Shown piece after piece: positions 32,035-39,890 of a DNA stretch of 64,000 nt. The position numbers and the translations under genes were made by a program. Within the stretch, counting starts at the first letter, position 1. Every line of letters begins with the position of its first letter. A model generated the notes under the pieces. That model was not told the DNA's origin and did not search any database. It worked only from the letters and a program-made list of their open reading frames with translations. The stretch is from Desulfuromonadaceae bacterium. Its GTDB lineage: Bacteria; Desulfobacterota; Desulfuromonadia; Geobacterales; Pseudopelobacteraceae. Location of the stretch: NCBI GenBank assembly GCA_028687585.1, contig JAQTZV010000012.1, positions 62,001 to 126,000 of the forward strand, in the 5' to 3' direction.

Positions 32035-33423
32035 ATGTATCTCGTCCCGAATAATCTTGTTAATCAATATGTTGCCGTCCTCGAAAAACAGGACATCCCG
32101 ATTTCTCAATTCGAAGATTACAAAAAATGGCTGCGGTTTTTCCTGGATTTCTGCGCCAAATATCCGGAATCGACGTGCGCGTTTCAACGGGTGCAACCAT
32201 TTTTGAAAAAACTGCGAGAAAAGAAGCAGAGCGAAGAACAGAGAGAACAGGCCGCACATGCAGTAGCGCTTTATTGTGATATGCGAGGGCAAGAAGGAGA
32301 TAAAACTCAATCGAGTGATCTCATTCCAGATGCTGAAGTGCCTGATTTACAGCGGGCGATATCGGTTGTTCCCACAGGACATCAGTCGCACTATACTCGA
32401 CCTCGGCCGGGATCATCGCATTATTGTGCAGCAGGATATCAGCAAAAATCTGATTCCCCAGAATGGGATGCCCTGATTGATAAATTGGCGGGTGAGATAA
32501 AAGTGCGGCATTACTCACGGAAAACGCTCAAGACGTATGCTCTGTGGTCGCGACAATTTCAGCGTTTCCTGAAAAGTAAGCCCCCGCAGGAACTGACATC
32601 GGCAGATGTGAAAGAGTACCTGACGTATCTGGCTGTTAAGTGCAAAGTGGCCGCATCAACACAAAACCAAGCTTTCAATTCCCTCCTGTTTCTCTTTCGT
32701 CATGCGCTGAAAAAAGATTTTGGCATTCTTCAAGGTGTGCCACGGGCAAAAAAGTCGCTTTACATTCCGATGGTGCTGTCCCGTCCGGAGATAGATGCTA
32801 TCCTGAGCGAACTTGCACATCCATATAGTCTCTTCGTCAAAGTTCTGTTCGGTTGCGGTCTGCGATTGTTTGAAGGGTTGCAGTTGCGGGTGAAAGATTT
32901 CAATTTCGATGCCGGTATCTTGACGGTGCATGGCAAGGGGAAGAAAGATCGAACTGTGCCGATTCCGGAATCGATCCTGCCGGAATTGAGAACGCAGATC
33001 GAGGCAGTGGGAAAATTGCATGATAAGGATCTTAAAGCGGGATACAACGGGGTGTTTCTGGATGATGATATAGAGAAAAAATATCCAAAGGCGCCGAAGG
33101 AGTTCACGCATCAGTGGTTCTTTCCGCAACGATCGCTGACCAAGATGGAGGAAACCGGGCAGATGCGGCGCTATCACCTGCATGAATCAGAGTTACAGAG
33201 GGCACTCTACTGGGCGGTGCGCCGGGCAAAGATCCCCAAGAAAGTCACTGCACATACCTTCCGTCACTCGTTTGCCACCCATCTGTTGCAAGCTAATTAC
33301 GATATCCGCGTTATTCAGAAACTTCTGGGGCATTCGAGTCTGAAGACGACGATGATCTACACTCATTGCGTGCCGGTAAGGACGGTGAAGGAGCCGAGAA
33401 GTCCGCTCGATCTGGCAGCGTGA
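32035..33423 (+). CDS. intI: Integron integrase with N-terminal extension
   Basis: ATG at 32035 is chosen because GGAGG is well placed; 462 residues. The tyrosine recombinase residues are Arg277 (GCGLRLFEG), His407/Arg410 (AHTFRHSFATHLL), His433 (LLGHSS) and Tyr442 (MIYTH). The integron-specific extra patch is present: LDDDIEKKYPKAPKEFTHQW, followed by FFPQRS; the protein ends with the integron hallmark RSPLD. Ordinary IntI proteins are about 320-340 residues; this has about 130 extra at the N-terminus (about 1-135), with a first segment (YVAVLEKQDIPISQFEDYKK) resembling a second core-binding domain. It moves cassettes at attI/attC. It is transcribed away from the array, the normal integron layout. 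Confidence 0.95.
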   Translation: MYLVPNNLVNQYVAVLEKQDIPISQFEDYKKWLRFFLDFCAKYPESTCAFQRVQPFLKKLREKKQSEEQREQAAHAVALYCDMRGQEGDKTQSSDLIPDAEVPDLQRAISVVPTGHQSHYTRPRPGSSHYCAAGYQQKSDSPEWDALIDKLAGEIKVRHYSRKTLKTYALWSRQFQRFLKSKPPQELTSADVKEYLTYLAVKCKVAASTQNQAFNSLLFLFRHALKKDFGILQGVPRAKKSLYIPMVLSRPEIDAILSELAHPYSLFVKVLFGCGLRLFEGLQLRVKDFNFDAGILTVHGKGKKDRTVPIPESILPELRTQIEAVGKLHDKDLKAGYNGVFLDDDIEKKYPKAPKEFTHQWFFPQRSLTKMEETGQMRRYHLHESELQRALYWAVRRAKIPKKVTAHTFRHSFATHLLQANYDIRVIQKLLGHSSLKTTMIYTHCVPVRTVKEPRSPLDLAA

Positions 33424-34029
33424 TTAAAACCTACGATACAGCCCGGTAACTTTCCCAAGGATTGAAACTTCATCTTTGCCGGCCCGCAGGATGATCGGCT
33501 CCATGTTCCGGTTTTCCGGCTGAAGCCGGATGTTTCCCTTCTCGCGGTAGAAACGTTTCAGGGTGGCCTCGCCATTCGCCATCGCTACGACAATGTCCTT
33601 GCTTTCTGCCGTGGTCTGAGGTTGTACAAGAACGAGATCCCCATCCAGGATTCCGGCCTCGATCATGGAATCGCCCTTGACGCGAAGAAAGAATGTGCCG
33701 CCACTTTTTGCCTCGGTCCGGTCGATGGAAAAGTATCCCTCGATATCCTCGACCGGCGGTTGCGGCATTCCAGCACGAACTACGCCGACGATGGGAAGCG
33801 ACGTTGATTGTGAAGCGGGAGGGGAGAGGACAATTCCCCGCGAACTCCCTTCCCGGCGGTTGAGACAGCCTTTCAGTTCCAGGGCCTTCAGGTGCTTCAT
33901 GATGCCGAGGGTGCCGTTAACGCCGAGCTGGGCAGCTATTTCGCGCAGGGAAGGGGGAGTGCCGTTGCGTTCAATGTAGCTGGTTATAATGCCCAGAACC
34001 TGCTGCTGTCGCGCTGTTAGTTGCTGCAT
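33424..34029 (-). CDS. lexA: LexA repressor
   Basis: The start at 34029 follows AGGTGG; 201 residues. The winged-helix N-terminus contains LTARQQQVLGIITSYIERNG and PSLREIAAQLGV; the cleavage site is Ala86-Gly87 (VVRAGMP); the catalytic dyad is Ser121 (KGDSMIEAGI) and Lys158 (GEATLKRF). It is a complete, autocleavable SOS repressor. Its stop codon abuts that of intI, the two genes being convergent. A long upstream extension is rejected because it crosses the operator. Confidence 0.96.
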   Translation of the reverse strand: MQQLTARQQQVLGIITSYIERNGTPPSLREIAAQLGVNGTLGIMKHLKALELKGCLNRREGSSRGIVLSPPASQSTSLPIVGVVRAGMPQPPVEDIEGYFSIDRTEAKSGGTFFLRVKGDSMIEAGILDGDLVLVQPQTTAESKDIVVAMANGEATLKRFYREKGNIRLQPENRNMEPIILRAGKDEVSILGKVTGLYRRF

Positions 34030-34052
34030 GGCGAGACCACCTGACTTGAATT

Positions 34053-34095
34053 GGTTGTATAATGACAACCTATCAATGCCGGTTGCATATGTCAA
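34053..34095 (-). promoter_or_regulatory. lexA promoter and operator
   Basis: On the minus strand TTGACA (34095-34090), 17 bases and TAGGTT (34072-34067), with the box GGTTGTCATTATACAACC (34070-34053) overlapping the -10, a perfect 6-bp-arm palindrome that follows the intI operator except for one central base. This arrangement implies autoregulation. Confidence 0.8.
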
Positions 34096-34226
34096 GCGGT
34101 CAATCCGGCGCTTCAAGATACCTTTTGCCCGAACTGCCCGGCTGTGATAGATTCAGGCACATGCTGATATATCTATTTATAAATAACAGCGAACTTCAGC
34201 CTCTTCCTGCTGTGACAGACTAAACC

Positions 34227-34544
34227 ATGATCTCCGATTTTCTCAAACATCTCTTCCCCCGCGTCGTACTGGAGCGTAACCTCCGTTTCAGTTATACCTT
34301 CTGCCTGGGGGGAAAGACCTGCGCAGCCTGTATCGCCTGTCATTCTGCTCATTATGCCGAGCATGGCACATGCAGTGACTGCCATCGCGGCAATCCGGCA
34401 TCAGAGCGTAAGAACATTGCCCATGCCGGGCTTACAGAGAAGGAAATGAAAGTGTTGGAGAGGATCTTTCCCGTATTCCAGGAATCGACACAACGAAGTT
34501 GGGGGGATTCGGTTGCGCCGTTCAGAAAACACCGGCAATCGTGA
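34227..34544 (+). CDS. Small diheme c-type cytochrome-like protein
   Basis: A 105-residue protein with two CXXCH motifs (CIACH near 38 and CSDCH near 52) and a later His in IAHAGL that could be a distal ligand. No signal peptide is visible: the N-terminus is ISDFLKHLFPRVVLERNLRF, so export or heme attachment is unproved and the true start could be missing. The stop is eight bases before the next start, so it is probably co-transcribed with the dihydrouridine synthase. I can see no ribosome site of quality. Confidence 0.55.
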   Translation: MISDFLKHLFPRVVLERNLRFSYTFCLGGKTCAACIACHSAHYAEHGTCSDCHRGNPASERKNIAHAGLTEKEMKVLERIFPVFQESTQRSWGDSVAPFRKHRQS

Positions 34545-34551
34545 GCGCGGC

Positions 34552-35511
34552 ATGACAGTGCTCCCATGGCAATCCGGAACAACTCCGCTGATGCTGGCGC
34601 CGATGCAGGGGCTGACCAACCGGGCCTTGCGCTCCTATTTTATCGAACATGTCCGGCCCGATGTCATCTTTACCGAGTTCATGCGTGTCAATACAGCACC
34701 GGCGGGAGCGGGGCTCACCGCTGTTGACCTGCGTGATGTTGCCACCTGGCAGGAGGGTGTGCCGCTGGTGGTGCAGTTGGTGGGGCATGAGAGGGAGTCG
34801 CTGGTCCTGGCGTCCCGGGTCGCGCAGGAGGCTGGTGCTGCACATATCAACCTCAACATGGGGTGCCCCTATGGCCGGATGGGGGGCGGCCTGACCGGTG
34901 GAGGGATGCTTCGCTATCCGGACAATCTTGCGGAGATCATCCCCGCAATGCGGGATGCCGTTGACGGCTCCTTCTCCGTCAAAATCCGGACCGGGTACGA
35001 CGATCCGGACCAGATCCTGTCGCTGCTTCCGCTCTTTGAAACGAGCGGGGTGGATTTTCTGGTGCTGCATCCCCGTACCGTTGTCCAGAAGTACGACGGC
35101 GCTGCCGACCATAGAGTGACCGCCCGGGTGATTCGGGAGACCCGGCTGCCGGTGATTGCCAACGGGGATATCCGGAGCGCTGCCGATGGTGGACGGGTGC
35201 TGGGCGAGACCGGCGCTGCCGGGCTGATGCTGGGGCGGGGGGCGATTGCCGATCCGCTGCTGTTCCTGCGTCTGCGGGGAGTGGTAAACCCCGAGCCGGG
35301 CCGGGAAGAGCGGAGAGCGGAACTTAACCGCTATCTGAGGGAGATACTGATCCGCTATGGCCGGCTGTTCTGCGGCGATACGCAGGTGCTGAACAAGGTG
35401 AAGGAGATCATCGCGTACCTGGATGATCCGGAACTGGCAAAACCACTCAAGGAAATGCGGCGGGCCAAAACAGTGCGGGCGTTCGAAGCTGCTCTGCACC
35501 GGCTCTGCTGA
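34552..35511 (+). CDS. dus: tRNA-dihydrouridine synthase family protein
   Basis: A 319-residue FMN enzyme: LAPMQGLTNRALRSYFIEH at the start, NLNMGCPYGRMGGGLTGG with the catalytic Cys, FSVKIRTGYDD, FLVLHPRTVVQKYDGAADH, VIANGDIRS and GAAGLMLGRGAIADPLL. These cover the flavin and tRNA-binding motifs of Dus, which reduces uridine to dihydrouridine in tRNA. The ATG at 34552 is chosen from two close candidates; GAGCG is a weak ribosome site. The region is GC-richer than the integron to its left. Confidence 0.9.
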   Translation: MTVLPWQSGTTPLMLAPMQGLTNRALRSYFIEHVRPDVIFTEFMRVNTAPAGAGLTAVDLRDVATWQEGVPLVVQLVGHERESLVLASRVAQEAGAAHINLNMGCPYGRMGGGLTGGGMLRYPDNLAEIIPAMRDAVDGSFSVKIRTGYDDPDQILSLLPLFETSGVDFLVLHPRTVVQKYDGAADHRVTARVIRETRLPVIANGDIRSAADGGRVLGETGAAGLMLGRGAIADPLLFLRLRGVVNPEPGREERRAELNRYLREILIRYGRLFCGDTQVLNKVKEIIAYLDDPELAKPLKEMRRAKTVRAFEAALHRLC

Positions 35512-35714
35512 GCTGACCCCGTTAATCCGGGGGATAGGTCACCGGCAGGGGAGGGGAGGAAATGCTCCGGGAGCGCTCATGACATATGACCACGCCGCGT
35601 TGCAGTACCCTCTGCCTCTCAGCGCACGATCGAGATAAGCAGGGACTCTTATCCATGATTCTGCTATAGTTGCGGCTTCCGGATTCACAAGGCCAGAAGG
35701 AAAGGAGAAATACA

Positions 35715-35975
35715 TTGTTGACACATATACGGCTGATATTTGCACTGTCTTTACTGGCCATGCTCATTGGCTGCAGCAAGCTGACGATCAAGAATTACTC
35801 TAAAATCAAGGCTGGGACCGAGTACTCCGAGGTGGTCAATATTCTTGGCAAACCCGACACCTGTTCGGATGCACTGTTTGTAAAGAACTGCGTCTGGGGG
35901 AACGAACAGATGAACATTACGGTAAATTTTGTGGGGGACAAAGTACTCCTTTTCACAAGCAAGAACATAAAATAG
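35715..35975 (+). CDS. BamE/SmpA-like lipoprotein
   Basis: TTG at 35715, with AAAGGAG eight bases upstream, gives 86 residues. The lipobox is LAMLIGCSK. The mature domain has the BamE-like pattern IKAGTEYSEVVNILGKPDTC followed by VWGNEQMNITVNFVGDKVLL. Family members support outer-membrane assembly or act as small envelope lipoproteins. Isolated gene between the dus gene and a minus-strand gene. Confidence 0.75.
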   Translation: MLTHIRLIFALSLLAMLIGCSKLTIKNYSKIKAGTEYSEVVNILGKPDTCSDALFVKNCVWGNEQMNITVNFVGDKVLLFTSKNIK

Positions 35976-36148
35976 GAAAAGCCGGTTCGAGTGCGTGGCC
36001 TGTCTCTTTATGCGTGCCGACAGCTACCGTATCACCCCCACCGTATTTGTTGCCGTACTTGTCGTGGATGAAATGTATCCTGGCAACTCTGTCACTTCAT
36101 GCCTCCCTTTGGGTGCAAGGAGGTCAATAGTCGAAGAGAGCTGATTTT
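35976..36148. other. Intergenic region
   Basis: I see no gene, clear terminator or RNA in this stretch between convergent genes. Confidence 0.4.
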
Positions 36149-36526
36149 TCAGGCCCTGCCCCTGATGTGCGTTGTCACTTTAAGCGTAACAACATTTTTG
36201 TGGACATCTTTCAGAAGCTGCTCAATTTCCCTACGCAACGCCTTCTTTTCCGGAATGGCCGCCAGTTTCTGTTTGAAATCGTTGGCGGCGATCCTCAACA
36301 GCAGTTCCGTACTGGCTCCGACCGTTTCATTCCGGAAATCATCCGACACAGTCGCAAGAATAAGTTTCAGATTATCCAGCGTCACGATGTCTTGCTGAAA
36401 ATCAGCCAGGTAGTTGGGGTTGCTGGCTTTTTTGACTTGTTCATGAAGCACAACCTGAATTTCTTCACAGGCTTTGATGATCAAATCGAGTGCGTCAAGG
36501 GTGTGAGATACGCTTGTTTTCGTCAT
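36149..36526 (-). CDS. Unknown helical protein
   Basis: The start at 36526 follows GGAG; 125 residues, no signal peptide. It is almost entirely helical (LDALDLIIKACEEIQVVLHE, LDNLKLILATVSDDFRNETV, RREIEQLLKDVHKNVVTLKV). No family recognised. The 325 bases to the next gene hold an AAGGCG/CGCCTT hairpin (36650-36671) followed by T-rich sequence on the plus strand, with no plus-strand gene before it. Confidence 0.6.
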   Translation of the reverse strand: MTKTSVSHTLDALDLIIKACEEIQVVLHEQVKKASNPNYLADFQQDIVTLDNLKLILATVSDDFRNETVGASTELLLRIAANDFKQKLAAIPEKKALRREIEQLLKDVHKNVVTLKVTTHIRGRA

Positions 36527-36851
36527 TAAAATAGCTCCTGAGGCAGATATGTCCTGGGAGTTTAGCCGTAAACCGGTCATTGTCAATAGAGAAAGAGAAA
36601 ACTCCGGGATCACGTTTTACGTTTTCCGACAACATGTTATGTAATTTATAAGGCGACCAATCGGCCGCCTTTCTGTTTTTGACCTGAGGGGATACCGAAG
36701 AATGTGGAGTAGAAGTGAGGAAGGAAGGTCGCAGGGGGGTACTCTTCTTGCAATTTTGGAAGCTCAAATGTATACTCCGGACAATAAGATTCGGAAGCGG
36801 CGGTAGGGGGCGAATCAAAAACGATCCAAATTTACCCAACAAGGAGTTGAC

Positions 36852-37142
36852 GTGAAAGCTAATCATATTTTAATCGGTAGTTTATTGCTCTGTGCAACAG
36901 GAGCGTGGGCGATGCAGCAACCCGCTAAACAGAAGGACTCGCGGACGGCCCAGAGCATTCTGGAAACGAAATGCTCCAAATGCCACACTGTACAGGTTAT
37001 CGATGCTGCCATTAGTGCCCATAAGGATATGGCGAAGATTCAAAAAGTAATGGAAGGCAAAGGAGCATCCCTAAGCGCTTCAGAGCGGGAAGTACTTGGC
37101 ATTTTCTGGAAACAGAAGAATCCGTTGCAGGTGAACAAGTAG
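36852..37142 (+). CDS. Small monoheme cytochrome c
   Basis: GTG start at 36852 directly after AAGGAG; 96 residues. Signal peptide ends near AWA-MQQ. One heme motif CSKCH (about 40-44) and a possible axial Met in KVMEGKGASLS; the ending LGIFWKQKNPL is typical of class I-like small cytochromes. A periplasmic electron carrier is likely. A good terminator follows. Confidence 0.85.
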   Translation: MKANHILIGSLLLCATGAWAMQQPAKQKDSRTAQSILETKCSKCHTVQVIDAAISAHKDMAKIQKVMEGKGASLSASEREVLGIFWKQKNPLQVNK

Positions 37143-37198
37143 CAGGCGCAACGCAGGGTGGTTCCTTTGGGACGTTCCAGGTATGTCAGGTGTAATGT

Positions 37199-37221
37199 AA
37201 GGCGGCCGCATGGCCGCCTTT
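37199..37221 (+). terminator. Terminator after the monoheme cytochrome
   Basis: A 9-bp stem AAGGCGGCC/GGCCGCCTT with a GCAT loop and a short T-run. Confidence 0.75.
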
Positions 37222-37264
37222 ACTGCTTCTGCGCTTGCTGGCAGATTTGCTGAGGAGCTGATGG

Positions 37265-37873
37265 ATGTCATGCATAATACCCATTGCGGGAGCGGCTGAT
37301 GGCCGTGAAATGAAAGTTGCGCGGGAGATTGAAAAGTTAAAGCGGCGGGTCATCTGGTGTGAGCGTGCAGGAGGCGACAGCTGGCGGCAGATTTCCTTTA
37401 TTTACCGGTCGGCGGACAGGTTTGGCAGCCGGGTTTTTGACCATTCTTTCTGCCATGGAGAAATAAATCTGGCTGTTGGCTGCTCGACTGGTTCATGCTG
37501 CCGCTGCCGGCCCGATGTGTTTGCTTATGAGCAGAACGTGCTGGATTTGCTGCCGAAAAGGCTTGGCGATTCCGAATACTGCCCCTTTTTCAACCCGGCC
37601 AAAAAAAACTGCGGCATTTATGGCGTCAGACCGTTTGCCTGCCGGGTTTACTTCAATCTTGGTTCTACAGTACATTGCTGCCGTAACCCGAATGATACGA
37701 CCCTGCAGATGTTTGATAATCTCAAACGGCATCTGGAAAGGGTTCTGGGGCCTTACCTCGGGGGATACGGTCTCATACCTTTTCCAGATCAAAGCCCCCT
37801 CTTCGTTGGCTCGTCTTCAGCTCCTCAGCATACTTATTGTATGCCTTCGTCGCCTCAATCCTCGCCGCCTTGA
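37265..37873 (+). CDS. YkgJ-type cysteine-cluster protein with odd tail
   Basis: ATG at 37265 follows GAGGAG; 202 residues. The zinc/iron-binding cysteine cluster of the YkgJ family is seen as CSTGSCCRCRPDVFAYEQ, CPFFNPAKKNCGIYGVRPFA and CRVYF. Function of the family is unknown, possibly a metal-binding oxidoreductase. The last 35 residues (Pro/Ser-rich, from about 168) look unlike the family: the antisense strand of this stretch contains coding-like sequence, so the 3' end was probably replaced by recombination. Confidence 0.75.
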   Translation: MSCIIPIAGAADGREMKVAREIEKLKRRVIWCERAGGDSWRQISFIYRSADRFGSRVFDHSFCHGEINLAVGCSTGSCCRCRPDVFAYEQNVLDLLPKRLGDSEYCPFFNPAKKNCGIYGVRPFACRVYFNLGSTVHCCRNPNDTTLQMFDNLKRHLERVLGPYLGGYGLIPFPDQSPLFVGSSSAPQHTYCMPSSPQSSPP

Positions 37874-37892
37874 TGGCATCTTTGCTTTGAAA
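37792..37892 (-). pseudogene. Antisense coding-like fragment
   Basis: On the minus strand a frame reads KDAIKAARIEATKAYNKYAE followed by ELKTSQRRGGF, a Lys/Ala-rich helix that looks like real protein, without start or context. It overlaps the tail of the YkgJ gene. It may be a leftover of a gene that recombined here. Confidence 0.3.
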
Positions 37893-37924
37893 TTGGAATC
37901 ACTTGACCCCTCAAATAGAGTTGG

Positions 37925-39742
37925 TCAATTGTCATACGACTCGTCAGGGTTTGCATGTGTCCTCGCCTGTTCCAGCATGGTTTTCAGTTTATGACGATAC
38001 GCAGATACGCTTATCTGGGCGGTTGTGTATTGCAGCAAGGCTTCCAGATAGCGAAGCGACGGAGATGCGGCCGGTTTTGAACCGAAATCGGCATAGATGA
38101 ACGCTACAACCCTGTTTGCGCGTATGAGAGGGAAAAGCAGCACTTCGGGCTCTTCCATTCGGCCGATCAGCCGGTAAAGCTCATGCGGCCACGTTGAGTC
38201 GCTATGAAACCCAAAGTACATCTGTCCGTTTTTAATGACCTCCTCAAATATCTGCTGATCATCAAGCGGGATTCTCAGATTGGCAAGGAGTTCCAATCCG
38301 TCACTTTTTTCCCCTCTGACCCCGAAAGATTCTTCCGCTACAAGCTCTGATTCTGTCACCGAAAAAACAATGGCCCGCTCGAATACTTCGATCAGGTACG
38401 CAAGAATAGTGACGGAAATCTCCGTATGTGTTTTGCAGTTGCGCAGTTTGGTGATGCAGGTAAAAAAACGTTGGTCATCACTGCTGCGGTATTCCGACGA
38501 CAATGTCCGGAGAAAGGCTCCCAGGCCGGAGCAGAAAGAAAGTGCCTGCTGCGCCGACGATTCTTCCGCGCATTCTTTGCAGGGTCGGGGAATAATGGAA
38601 CGTATTCCGGAGCTGAGTGCCTGCAGTCCCTGAGTGCCCCAGAAACGCGAACAGGCAATCAGGACAACTGACGCCTGAGGGTATTTCTGCAGCTCTTTGC
38701 AGATCTGCAATGTGTCCTGTGTGGCATCGTCGTGTGGGACATCAATAAAAATAACCAGTTGAACCATTTGACAGAGCAATAACCTGATATTGATCGCAAG
38801 TGAGACTACGGTATCTGATGAAACTGAATAGATACGTTCCTGAAAACATATCGATCGTACCATTGTCGATAGAATCGGTGACTGTGTAATCACGATCACC
38901 GCTATATCGGGAGGTAACAGCGCTCCGTTTTCCTTCTGTACGGATCCTGACAACAGCGTTGCCAGTTCCTGTTTCTGCTCTTTTGCCGCAGAGGGAAACT
39001 CCTCAATAACCAGCTTCCTGACCGTGTTCACCTCGCGGTAGCCTTGATCGCTGCTCCGTTGAATCATGTCCCGCTGTTCTGCCAGAAATTGCTGGAGTCC
39101 TGACGGGACACTCCCCTGATCGCATTCGTTTGATGTCATTGCCTGCGCATTGATTCCCTGTTGTTCCGTATCCAGGTCCAGATTAGTGACACCGGCAATG
39201 CTCAGAATTTCATCCATGGTGCCATCACGCACCTTTTCGTCAAAGATCCGCAATGATTCCATCAGGATTCCCTGCGCATTCAGCAGGATTCTTTGCGGAA
39301 ACTTTGTCCGGGAAAAATGGTAGCCATCGGTAGTGTTGCTTTTGGCAATATCCAGAGAGAATTCCCCTGTTTTCCAGGTCAGAACCTCAACAATTGTCAT
39401 CTCAATTAATGATTCTATGCCGTTATAGGCGGCAGTTTCTTCAACCATGTTATGTTCGAGAAGTGTAATGACGAGCGGCCTGCGATGGTCTCCGGCGTTT
39501 TTTTGGATATCCAGCACCTGAGCAAGCTGTTGTTCCGTTATTGCTCCGGCACTGACCAGAACCTGCCCGATCCGCACCCGGTTATTGAGGTAATTGGCAC
39601 TGACAAGATCTCCATCATGGAAGACTAGCTGACTTTCTCCTTTTTCACTGGAGAGCCGCAATATTCCGGATTTTTTGGATCCATTCAGCAGCTGTATGAT
39701 ATCGATTATCGGAAAATTTCCGAGATCGCCTTTTAGTGACAT
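37925..39742 (-). CDS. DUF4388 protein with receiver-like and GAF-like parts
   Basis: The start at 39742 (MSLKGDLGNFPIIDIIQLLN) is the canonical DUF4388 beginning; 605 residues. The DUF4388 domain (about 1-95) contains GILRLSSEKGESQLVFHDGDLVSANY in parts. A middle part with VIVITQSPILSTMVRSICFQ and VQLVIFIDVPHDDATQ resembles a degenerate receiver. The end (about 470-590) looks GAF-like (ILAYLIEVFERAIVFSVTES, PLIRANRVVAFIYADFG). Such proteins are associated with gliding or signalling in deltaproteobacterial lineages. It is monocistronic and minus-oriented. Confidence 0.8.
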   Translation of the reverse strand: MSLKGDLGNFPIIDIIQLLNGSKKSGILRLSSEKGESQLVFHDGDLVSANYLNNRVRIGQVLVSAGAITEQQLAQVLDIQKNAGDHRRPLVITLLEHNMVEETAAYNGIESLIEMTIVEVLTWKTGEFSLDIAKSNTTDGYHFSRTKFPQRILLNAQGILMESLRIFDEKVRDGTMDEILSIAGVTNLDLDTEQQGINAQAMTSNECDQGSVPSGLQQFLAEQRDMIQRSSDQGYREVNTVRKLVIEEFPSAAKEQKQELATLLSGSVQKENGALLPPDIAVIVITQSPILSTMVRSICFQERIYSVSSDTVVSLAINIRLLLCQMVQLVIFIDVPHDDATQDTLQICKELQKYPQASVVLIACSRFWGTQGLQALSSGIRSIIPRPCKECAEESSAQQALSFCSGLGAFLRTLSSEYRSSDDQRFFTCITKLRNCKTHTEISVTILAYLIEVFERAIVFSVTESELVAEESFGVRGEKSDGLELLANLRIPLDDQQIFEEVIKNGQMYFGFHSDSTWPHELYRLIGRMEEPEVLLFPLIRANRVVAFIYADFGSKPAASPSLRYLEALLQYTTAQISVSAYRHKLKTMLEQARTHANPDESYDN

Positions 39743-39890
39743 GTTATTATCTCTCCGGGAGAAATCTGTGAGTTTTGAGTCGCTTCTTATACCATAGTTG
39801 ATTTGTTGCCGTGAAGATCCAAAATTTTCATAGCCTGCTCTCATAACTCCTGTTATTATACGCACCATTACTGTTTTGTGGAGGGGCTGC

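Noticed and set aside
34522..35499. Long minus-strand frame opposite the dus gene
   Set aside because: Shadow frame in GC-rich coding sequence; the plus strand has all Dus motifs.
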